Under the pieces are notes generated by a model, which worked only from the letters and a program-made list of their open reading frames with translations, was not told the origin of the DNA and searched no databases. From the NCBI GenBank assembly GCA_949152475.1, contig OX424555.1, forward strand, positions 74,043,499 through 74,107,498: a DNA stretch of 64,000 bases, read 5' to 3'. The stretch's first letter is position 1. The number at the start of each line of letters is the position of its first letter. This document shows, one piece after another, positions 55,213 to 64,000 of this stretch. The stretch comes from Terebella lapidaria (lineage: Eukaryota; Annelida; Polychaeta; Terebellida; Terebellidae). A program made the position numbers and the translations under genes.

Positions 55213-57729
55213 ATTAATCCGCCCGGGCGGACTAATAATCCGAGTCAGAAACGATGCGTCGTAGAGCGAAACGGACGTTATTGTATCCCCCGAACAAAGT
55301 TCGGCGGATACTATGGATTTACGATCGTCGCGCCGCCGCCGCCGCGTCCGCAGACACTTTCTTGTGAACGCGCTGCAGGTTGCAAATATGAACCGATTTT
55401 GATAATATTTTATATGGACATGTCTTATGGTGAGATCTGGACACCCATCGATTTTGGTTGCCATAGCAACCAAAATAGCCGATTGGCGTAACATTTTGTG
55501 CTCAAATTAGCCTGTTTAACACACATGGGTTGTGAACGCTCTACGGGTGGGAGTTTTCAATGAATGATGATGAAATCGCACAGGCTCAATGAGAAAGACC
55601 ATCACACGAAACCTATTGTTTTTCAGAATGATCGAATAAATATTAATAGGTTTGAGAGGTTAACTTATTACGACAATTAAAATACCTACTTTGACATGTG
55701 TGATCACTCCAATAACCTGTACTATGAAAGCAAATTGCACTGGATTCTTGTTCAGAATACAGAACTGATGTTTTTGGTGAAAAAAGAACAATATTACTGA
55801 ATAAGTTAACATTGGTTTTACTAGTTAAGTCTATTATTGACCACAATAAAAATAGTTAAGACGAGAAACATTTATTATTGAGCTCAACAAGGTAAAGGTT
55901 TTGTCCAGTAGAGACTTCACAGGTGTAACCGAATAAATTAACATTATTTTTACTAGTTAAGTCTATTATTGGCCACAATAAAAATAGTTAAGACAAGAAA
56001 CATTTATTATTGGGCTCAACAAGGTAAAGCTTCTGTGCAGTAGAGATTTCATGGCTGTAGCCGAATAAGTTAACATCAGTTTTACTAGTTAAGTCTATTA
56101 TTGACCTCAAGAAAAATAGTTAAGACAAGAAACATTTATTATTGAACTCAACAATTTAAAAGTTTTGTCCAGTAGAGATTTCATGGGTGTAACCGGATAA
56201 GTTAACATTATTTTTACCAGTAAAGTCAATTTTTACTTCGAATTTCAACTCGGAACCAAGTTTGGCACATATTATGAATTAAAATATAATTTATGGTGAA
56301 AAGATCGATCTGGCTCCAATTTCGTCATCTTGAAATGCAGTTTTGGTAAACTTTTACTTGAATTTCAGCTTGAAACCAAGTTTGGCACATATTATGAATT
56401 AAAATTTAAATTATGGTGAAAAGTTGATCTGGCTCCAATTTCGTCATCTTGAAATGTAGTTTTGGTCAACTTTTACTTTGAATTTCAACTTGGAACATAG
56501 TATGAGTTGTTTGGCACATAGTATGAGTTGAAATATAACTTACAGTGAAAAGTTCGATCTGGCTCCAATTTAGTCATCTCGCAACTTAGTTGCGAACCAA
56601 GTTTGCCAAATATTCTGAGTTGAAATATAGCTTTAGGTGAAAACTTTTATCTGGCTGTAATTTCGTTATTTTTTTTCGAACATGTCGAAATGGAAATTCG
56701 AATGCAGTGATTTTAGTGGTGATTTTGAATTCGACCTTCAATAAGTCTGAAAGGTTTCACACTCACAATGTACATCAGCGATATATTTGGGGCAACAGGG
56801 ATGATAGGGCTACGGGGGATACATCCAAGCGGTCGTAGGCGACCGGAAGCGTCTAGTTTTCTGACTCGTCATCCTAGACAAACATGTCTAAGGGGTAATA
56901 TGAATGACCTTTGACCTTGACCTTAAATTTTTTCACTGAGTCAGCATTTTTGGTTTTCGTTGATATCTCGGAAACGGTGCGTCGTAGAGCGAAACGGACG
57001 TTATTTTCGGACTCGTCGCCCTAGACAAACATGTCTTAAAATATTAGGGATGACCTTTGACCTTGACCTTAATTTTTTTCGCTCAGTCAGCATTTTTCGT
57101 TTTCGTCGATATCTCGGAAACGGTGCATTGTAGAGCGAAACGAACGTTATTTTTGTACTCGTCGCCATAGACAAACATGTCTAAGGGGTATTATGGATGA
57201 CCTTCGACCTTGACCTTAAATTTTTCGCAGAGTCGGCATTTTTCGTTTTCGTCGATATCTCGGAAACGGTGCGTTGTAGAGCGAAACGGACGTTATTTTT
57301 GGACTATTGGCCCTAGACAAACATGTCTTAATGGTATTAGGGATGACCTTTGACCTTGACCTTAAATTTTTTCGCTGAGTCGGCATTTTTCGTTTTCGTC
57401 AATATCTCGGAAACGGTGCGTCAAAGAGCGAAACAGACGTTATTTCCGGACTTGTCGCCCTAGACAAACATGCCGTAAGGTTATTAGGGATGACCCTTGA
57501 CCTTGGCCTTAAATTTTTTCGGTGAGTCGGCATTTTTCGTCGATAGAGCAAAACAGACATTAGACAGAGAGTCTTAGGGGTATCAAGTTTGTCCTTCACA
57601 TACATGTAATTGCACAAATGTCTTATAGGTCTCACTGGGAGCTTCATCATGTTTCTGCTGAGTCAGCATTTTGTTTTTTTCATGCGTCACCCTGAAATGC
57701 CTCCAAGGCCTTTAGGCCTTGACGTCTAG
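55213..57729 (+). mobile_element. 147-bp-array Helitron-like element, second copy
   Basis: The 3' end is clear: a 16-bp palindrome aaggcctttaggcctt (57705-57720), then gacgt and CTAG (57726-57729) before T. The interior units match the array at 17.1-18.3 kb, at intervals of 146-147 bp (56862, 57009, 57155, 57301, 57448). The 5' limit near 55213, by the gc-rich palindrome ccgcccgggcgg, is uncertain. It is split by the element at 55281-56856. Confidence 0.65.
55281..56856 (+). mobile_element. Helitron-like non-autonomous element, copy 3
   Basis: Begins TTGTATCCCCCGAAC after A (55280); subterminal gggggatac at 56814-56822; hairpin cggtcgtaggcgaccg at 56830-56845; ends CTAG (56853-56856) before T. 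It interrupts a 147-bp-array unit between 'acggacgtta' and 'ttttctgactcgtc', which neighbouring units show joined, so both ends are known to the base. The interior has the same two array types as copy 2, with fewer units. No coding. Confidence 0.87.
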
Positions 57730-58462
57730 TTAATTGTGCACATATAGGAAATGATATACGCTGAATATTCTCAAGGCTTTGAAGTTGGCCTTTGACTTCA
57801 TTTTCTAGGTCAATGAAGTAATATCTAGGTAATATCTTCATCATTGACGATTTTACAGAGTATGAATCAATTGTAATTTAAACATATATAGGAAATGATA
57901 TCTGCTGAATATTGTCATGACCATTGACCTCATTTTCAAGGTCACGGGACAAAATGGCTAATATCTCGTTTATTTTCGACTTTACAAGTTGAGAATCAAT
58001 TATGGACATACAGGAATCATATATGCCGAATATTCTAATGACCTTTAATTTGACCTCTGTCTTCATTTTCAAGGTCACAGGACAAAATTGCTCATATCTC
58101 TCTTATTATTGAATTTACAAGTTATATAGCAATCAATTGTGAACATATAGGAAAAATTATATGCTGAATGTTTTTGTGATCTTTAATTTCACCAGCGACC
58201 TTACATGTATTTTCAAGGTCACGGGAAAATTGTTAATATTTTAAAATATAAATTGTCTGGTAACCTTTCTTAGCCTTTGGGCTAATTTATTCTTTCCCGT
58301 ATTGACATAAAAACCTCTTCAACTTCTGTGTCTTAGTGTTCAAATCCTACCTTGAATTCATATTGTACAGCACAGCATTTTGCAGTAATAAATAAACGCG
58401 AAGAAAATAGCAACGCGTTTGCTTCACATGTAAACTTTGTTATATTTAAGGGAGTACGGTGA

Positions 58463-58663
58463 GCTCAGTTCAGGCTTGGAATTTTGCCTTTACATATAGA
58501 AACTGGTAGATTCGCTGAAAATAGAATATGTGAATTTTGTGACAAAAATGAAGTAGAGGATGAATTTCTTTCTGTAATATCTTGCAAATTGTATGAGTTG
58601 TGCGGTCATTTGTATGACAAGGCGTATTGTACCAAATTGCCAGGTTTTAGACGAAAATCATAA
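58463..58663 (+). pseudogene. LINE ORF2 C-terminal fragment
   Basis: The frame reads AQFRLGILPLHIETGRF, then ENRICEFCDKNEVEDEF and CKLYELCGHLYD before TAA. This is the LPIxxETGR...C-x2-C...EDExHFxxxC tail common to many non-LTR retrotransposon proteins. The His of the HFLF..C part is lost. It is a short 5'-truncated relic. Confidence 0.8.
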
Positions 58664-58739
58664 TTACAAGGGCCCAAGTATCATATCCTGTGCCTTCCTC
58701 TATATTCAATAAAGATCAAACATAGCACCGGGGGTGCTG

Positions 58740-59310
58740 TAGCTTACCGGCAATCGTGAGAATTGCACAGAGTATTAATTTTTTAATATTCACAGACTGC
58801 CCAAAGGCAACAAAACTTTTACACATCACAATTGTACATAGGGATAATCTTATGCATTTTGAGGAAAATTGAATAGATTTTGAGAAAAGGGCCACCAAAG
58901 ACAAAATTCATGGTTTCTTTTCGACAAAAAAAGATCGTTTTTGACCTTCCAAGGTCATCGAAGGTTAAACTCAAGGTCACCACTCAAACCGCGATATATG
59001 ATTTCCCATTTGAATGTGCCAATACTTAGGCTCCAACTTGAAGTGTTCTATGAATATACTCCGCACAGCTCCCATTATGAAGGAAAAATTGGGTGAAATT
59101 TTCTAAGTCCAAACACCTTTTTAATGGCCAAAAAAAAATGTTTTTTTTTGCTGGAAATGGCTCAAAACGAATAGCGACTCGATTTGGGACAAAAACAAAA
59201 TTTTTTGCAGAACTTTATTTGATCAGACAGTTTTTGAGAAAATGGCCACCAAAGTCCAAAATTGGCAATGAAGAAATAAGCCAGCCACTGTACAATTCAC
59301 ACATGTAGAT
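58740..59310 (-). repeat. Inverted copy of the 'ggccattttc' repeat region
   Basis: Read on the minus strand, this stretch carries the order seen on the plus strand at 25060-25560 and 54780-55120: tttggtggccattttctca, '...cccattatgaaggaaaa' and 'gaccttgaaggtc' words. It is therefore part of the same dispersed element family in the opposite direction. The open frame at 59093-59308 is a by-product. Confidence 0.65.
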
Positions 59311-59412
59311 GGAGAAATGATTCTTGATTTGGGGACAGTAACTGAAATGTTTTGAGCACATTCATGGGGAAACAAAATAATATAAAGCAATGTACTTTAC
59401 AGATACATAATA

Positions 59413-59418
59413 TTTATT
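59413..59418 (-). promoter_or_regulatory. Candidate polyadenylation signal for CFAP52
   Basis: tttatt on the plus strand gives AATAAA on the minus strand, about 420 bases after the CFAP52 stop. No nearer canonical signal was noticed. Confidence 0.4.
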
Positions 59419-59834
59419 TTTTATAAATAAATAACATAATATTATCACAAATAACACATACAGACAAGTGAATGAAAGTTCCATTTAAGGTAACTGCATG
59501 TCAGATATTTACAAACACTACATGTAAATTCATCAAGACAGTGTGATCACAGCTGTTCTGGAGACACATTTCCAGGGTAAAATAATGTATAGTTGTGCAT
59601 GCTTAAATAGTTCCAAGCTGGCTAGTCACACATATGTTATTTATATAACAAGCCAACAAGGAAACAATGAACTGTCACTATTCCATCAAATTTCTCATCT
59701 GTGAAGAATCAGTAAAACAGATCTTGAGAGCTGAGGCTGATGGTAATGACACTTGATATGTACAAATCATCATTGCATATTTACACACTTACTACCGGTA
59801 AATTATATTGATTGGCGGAAATGTCTCAATATTA

Positions 59835-62800
59835 TCAGACCCCGTGAGGGAACCTCCATTTGAGGATGGCCCCGTCCTCACTGACACTGACGATACAGCT
59901 CTGGTCTGGTGCGATCTTGACACCTTTGATGGAGGCACTGTGGCCGATACCAATGTGTGTTGTTTCTCCCTCATCGTACCTCCACAGCTAATAAACGTGC
60001 AAAACAAACATTAAAAAATCATTCGCATATAGTATTGAGTTATTTGAACAGCTCAATCTGTAGCTCTGCACTTTACCAACAGACCACTGTGTGATAACCC
60101 ACCTTGACCAGCTTGTCGTCGCCTCCACTGACGAAAAATGAACTGGTGGACATGTCCATGCAATTGATGGATCCTGACTTGGAGCCCTCAACTTCACGGA
60201 TCAGACTTCCATCGAATGTCTCCCAGTACCCAATCTTGCGATCTGTGCCTGTTGTGATGATTTGGAACTCACTGGGCTCATAACAGACGTACTCGAACAA
60301 TGTGTTGACACGGATCATCTGCTTTCGGCGCATATGTCTGGAAATGCAAACTCATATATTTAAATACAACTGTCCAACATTTGGATCCAGGTTTCCAGTG
60401 AACAAGTAATATTAGGAAACAGTGTACTGTATTGTGGCTGGACTGTGCTTGAACAACTTCAAGATGATTCTGATGCAGCACACTTACATGAGGTCCCAGA
60501 TGATGCAGGATCCGTCACTGCTGGAAGTGACACACTCAGTGTCGTCCTTCTTGATCTTGATGCAGGTGACCTTGGCCTTGTGTTCCTTGAGGAGCACATG
60601 TTTGTCCACAAACACAGGAGGCTTGCCCTTGGGGTTCAGGGTGCTGGGCACCTGCCAGACGACCACATGGCCCAGGTTGCTACCACTGATGACCTTGCTG
60701 CCGTCCGAGAACGTGGCCAGGGCCGTGGCACTGCCTCCATACGAGTTCTCCATGATGAACATCAGATGGCCAGACTCAGGGAAGTAAGCTCGGATACGGC
60801 CATCGTCCCAACCTGGGGCAGGAGGGGAGGCATGATATTAGACATACTAGTAGTAACTATAGGTGGCGAGGATCAGGATAAGCAGTGTGAAGACTATCGC
60901 CAGGGTTACATAGAACACATACCGCTGATAATGGTTTTGCCATCCTTCATAATCGCAATGGCATTGCAGTTCATGTTTGGCACGGTGATACGCCGAATTT
61001 CATCACAGGTTCGGATATTCCATATCCTGATATCGTTCATCGAACATGTGACAATCAATTCCGAGTAGCCGCTGGAACACAAAATGCAATATTCCAGAAT
61101 TTGTACAAAAGAAGCTCATGTTCACCAACTCCGTTATTCGCAAATACTCACTAAGCGAAGGTGATGTCGTTGACTTGGCTGTAGTGGCAGGTTGTCATCC
61201 GCTCGTGACTGAAGTCGTTGAAGTTGAATTTGTAAATGTTACAGCGGTCTGTGCCCACGAAAAACTGGAACACAATTTACCACATTCTTTGTTATATGTG
61301 AGAATGTGAAGTCATGACATGGTACCGGTAAGGTACAATTGGCTGTATTTCTACAGTTCAGTCTTGAGGTTTTCAGTACCTGGTGTCCTGCTCCCCTCAG
61401 AGTCAGCGATGTCACAGCGCCCTCAACCATCTGAATCTTCCTGGAAATATCATGACTTTATTGTAATGTAACTGTAATATCATTCAACATGTGGCTTTTG
61501 CACAACACATGCATTTATCAGTTCATAAGGTCTCAACAGGTACTTGTATATAACATTTTTCAAAAGAGTGAAATAATTTCAGCAATGTATTTGACAGTAC
61601 TAACTGTGTCCTCTTGAAATCTTTGTTGACAACACAAACTGTGCCGTCTCCTGCCCCGACAAGGAAGTCACCAGTTTTGAGCAAGGACAGCGCCGTTACA
61701 CCGCGACTGAATCGGTCTTTCTCAGGCCCATGCTTCTGGAAGTTGTAGGACACTGTGTTGACCTTCATTATGTCGCCCGTCGTCGTGCCACAGTAGAAGT
61801 ACGAATCGTCTTCATTCATCTGATCGAGAACAACACGGACACAGGTCAGCTTGCTTGCTAGTAAATTTTCAGCGAATGAGTGTAATAAATTTCACCTGAG
61901 AAAATTTTATTCACAGCAAAGTCAATACAAACCTCAATACATTTGATGACTCTTTTGAGCTGACCAACATTGACTTCAGATGGTCTGACTTTTCTGTCAG
62001 CAACATTCAACTCCCAAACCCTGAGTGTGTCACTGTAATAATAATTTACAACATATGACAGTGCTAGAGTAATCATGGTTTCATATTGGTATACAGTGGT
62101 CCCCCTCAGATAAGACCTACCCTTCTGCCACAAAATTAAGGTCTTATCTAAGGGGATGTCTTATTAGAGGGGTTCATTTACATGTTAAAGTCTATTCGAA
62201 ATGTCTATACATATTCGAAATGTATACATTTCTATATACAAAATAATCGAACACCAATTCTGCATCTATTAAGAACTCACTCTCCTCCAGTGACAAATTT
62301 CAGGTCAGAGTTGTTGAAGTAGGCTATAGTGTGTGTTCGTCCGGCACTCATGACCTGGGCTGGTGAGCCACAGATCGGCTCAGTGGTCTGCAGGTTCCAC
62401 ACCACCACACTGTAACAGAGTGCCAACAGCATCATACCACAGAACATGCAGATCAAACAACATCAATGTCACATGTACAGATATTGATTACATTTTGACG
62501 TTAGCGGAATACAAACCTGCCGTCATCCTGACCACCAAGAGACACAAGATACAAGTCGTTGGGAGAGAACGCCAGGGCTTCCACATTGTTCCGATGGAGC
62601 AGGAAGTTGCAGTGTTGTTTTCGCTGGATGAAGTCCCACACAATAATGTCAGCCTGTTAAAAAGACAGACATATGATATACTTAGATACTCTAGACCTGC
62701 ACATATACCATACATGTACACACTTGATCATGTACTAGTAGCACCAACAACAGTTACTGACCTTGAAGCCTCTGTGTGTGACCTGTCCAGAGGCTATGTA

Positions 62801-62961
62801 GTTGCCACTCTTGGAGACAGCTATACACGAGACATTGTTCGTGTGCCCTGTGAAGAATTCCTGCTTCTTGGTCTTGATGTCCTCGAGGACTACAGTGGAG
62901 CCGACTGGGTAGATAACATACTGATTGCTTGGATGCACCTTCAGGCCCGATGTCACACTTC
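59835..62961 (-). CDS. CFAP52: Cilia- and flagella-associated protein 52 (WDR16), 11 exons, 5' end missing
   Basis: Exons in coding order: 62961-62762, 62653-62517, 62409-62281, 62032-61933, 61819-61605, 61440-61380, 61264-61152, 61071-60923, 60812-60488, 60337-60103 and 59987-59835 (TGA). All junctions are GT-AG and keep frame, giving 604 codons plus two bases of a split codon; the family is about 620 residues, so only a short first exon is missing. CFAP52 is a WD40 double-propeller protein of motile cilia, a microtubule inner protein binding the doublet wall. Recognisable stretches: GLKVHPSNQYVIYPVG, SGQVTHRGFK, YLVSLGGQDDGS, YFYCGTTTGDI, ITVPNMNCNAI, ECVTSSSDGSCIIWDL, EFQIITTGTDRKIGYW and the C-terminal DGAILKWRFPHGV. 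The first exon was not found up to 64000. Introns are short (about 70-250 bp), unlike those of PFDN1. Confidence 0.95.
62092..62190. mobile_element. Half of a mariner-like MITE in a CFAP52 intron
   Basis: tacagtggtccccctcagat and the next ~80 bases match the left half of the MITE at 43354-43534 with few differences; the right terminus is missing. It lies in the intron between exons 62281-62409 and 61933-62032, outside the splice sites. Confidence 0.9.
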
Positions 62962-63446
62962 CTAGAATAGAAAGTGAAATATCTGAACGTGATGAACATG
63001 AATTTATAATACAACACAGCGAATAAGTAACTAGATATGCATGGAATTCCTTCAGGCTTAGCAGTATCATCTTTCAGTGGCCTAAGCTAGACGCAGAGTC
63101 AGCATTATCGGTCTGATGAGCAGTGGTTTTCAACTACGATTACTCTGTCAATATTTGAGATAAACCAATGGAATTTCAACTAGAATATTCTCTTAACCAC
63201 CGAATTAGGAACAAATTTTCGAGAAGATTAGATTGAATGAGAAACGAAAGGTTGGCTTATGTCTTCTATATTTGATAAAAATTTGGTGAAATCAACTGTG
63301 GACCTCCCCCTTCCGCCATAACATTTATATAGATAACATTTCCCCATCGTTATATCAGGGCGCGTTTCTTACACCTGGTAGAACATGAACCAGCAGAACT
63401 TTTGAGAATCTGGTAGAACTTTGTGTCCTGAAAGTCATACCACAGT
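62962..63446. other. CFAP52 intron / 5' flank
   Basis: The intron before the 62961 exon begins here. I looked on the minus strand for a short exon ending in the expected IGFNG-like sequence at a donor and saw none. No other gene. Confidence 0.5.
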
Positions 63447-63895
63447 TTACTGTACAAGCGCTGTATTGAATATACATCGCTGTGCCGAGCCAATGGCTGG
63501 CGCCTGGCCGGAAAAATTTAAAATCTTGATCAAAGTATTTGAGGCACAATTATCGTGCAGTGCATTCACATTATTTGCGCATGTTCGTGTGCATTGGCAC
63601 ATAATGTGACCTCAACCTACCGTATGCAAATATGTTCAGCTGACCTCTGACCTGCGCATGCGCACAATGGCATATGGCGACCTGAGATATCAACGAAAAC
63701 TCAATATATTTTTTCATAGAAATCGCCCAACTGAGACTACAGCGATGTCGCTGCACGGTAGCTGGAACAGACCGCACAGTTTTGGGAATGCACTGCACGA
63801 TAATTATGCCTCAAATACTTTGATAAAGATTTCCCAGGCACCAGCCATTGGCTCGGCACAGCGATGTATACACTTATACAGCGCTTGCACAGCAG
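63447..63895. mobile_element. Foldback element, relative of the one in PFDN1
   Basis: The left end ttactgtacaagcgctgta and the right end (tacagcgcttgcacagcag) are inverted. The arms contain tcgctgtgccgagccaatgg, aatcttgatcaaagtatttg and, on the right, gaaatcgcccaactgagact. Compared with 11130-11825 it lacks the left-arm inner half but keeps the tgacctctgacctgcgcatg centre. Just beyond it, 63963-64000 matches the inverted-repeat family at 12785. Confidence 0.82.
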
Positions 63896-64000
63896 TCCAA
63901 GCGACGCGCTCGCTTGATCTGTTGCACAGTAAACTTGAAGCAGGCCTGCACGTAGACAAAGTGCGTCTTTCGGGAATACCTGCTGAGGACCGCAGGTCCG

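Larger units (their letters stand above)
53880..58286 (+). mobile_element. 'ggttaccgg'-headed Helentron-like element, copy 4
   Basis: Head aggttaccggactatggtcc folding with gataacc (53880-53908). The tail has tctggtaacct (about 58254) and terminal hairpin tagcctttgggcta (58271-58284). Only a few ~133-bp units remain (57735-58240). The middle is taken by a second Helitron-like element (about 55213-57729) that is itself interrupted by a third (55281-56856). No coding. Confidence 0.68.

Noticed and set aside
60445-61068. 207-codon plus-strand frame
   Set aside because: Also antisense to CFAP52 exons; it has no support of its own.
62363-62965. 200-codon plus-strand frame
   Set aside because: It is antisense to three CFAP52 exons whose minus-strand translation is conserved WD40 protein.
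1-64000. tRNA, rRNA or snRNA genes
   Set aside because: Reading by eye for B-box/T-arm words and conserved rRNA or snRNA cores gave nothing convincing; a covariance-model scan would be needed to exclude them.

Overview
The window is nuclear DNA of a marine invertebrate animal. Two conserved animal genes with GT-AG introns, PFDN1 and CFAP52, establish a metazoan. The very high load of non-autonomous Helitron/Helentron-like elements with minisatellite cores, foldback elements, TA-flanked MITEs, LINE tails and a decayed Ty3/Gypsy element, together with many short 'tacatgta' words, fits a bivalve or other lophotrochozoan, a lancelet or a similar lineage. I cannot place it more closely.

Layout. 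1-7.6 kb: a LINE tail and a badly decayed Ty3/Gypsy element (gag, protease, RT, RNase H and integrase remnants) carrying several local duplications. 7.6-9.4 kb: the first of three copies of a Helitron-like family. 10.9-16.4 kb: prefoldin subunit 1 (PFDN1, + strand), whose first coding exon is only nine codons and lies 3.9 kb from exon 2; the introns hold foldback elements and a MITE. 16.4-29 kb: an array with a 147-bp period, the second Helitron-like copy, and a 'ggttaccgg'-headed family with ~133-bp arrays. 29.0-31.2 kb and 51.2-53.5 kb: two same-strand paralogues (705 and 778 aa) with uninterrupted reading frames. Their N-terminal half resembles the C-terminal module of RarA/MgsA-type AAA+ clamp-loader-like ATPases without the ATPase. 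Their C-terminus has a D-x4-N ... D arrangement resembling a kinase catalytic core. I could not name them, and they are the best candidates for something undescribed.

31.5-48.3 kb is a nest of mobile elements. An 8.9-kb element with terminal inverted repeats (35704-44632, ATAT target duplication) contains a 6.5-kb element with split direct repeats (36234-42701, arrangement A-internal-B-A-B, flanked by a 21-bp duplication). A ~300-bp-unit array ending in a duplicated hairpin lies at 46-48.3 kb. 53.9-58.3 kb is a three-deep nest of Helitron/Helentron-like elements that gives an empty-site proof of one element's exact ends. 59.8-63 kb: eleven exons of CFAP52 on the minus strand, complete except for the first coding exon. 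The window ends in another foldback element.

The genes form no operon-like unit. PFDN1 is a cytosolic chaperone subunit and CFAP52 a ciliary microtubule inner protein. The paralogue pair is a local duplication. Exon limits come from reading splice sites and matching remembered family sequences by eye; no search or alignment program was run.
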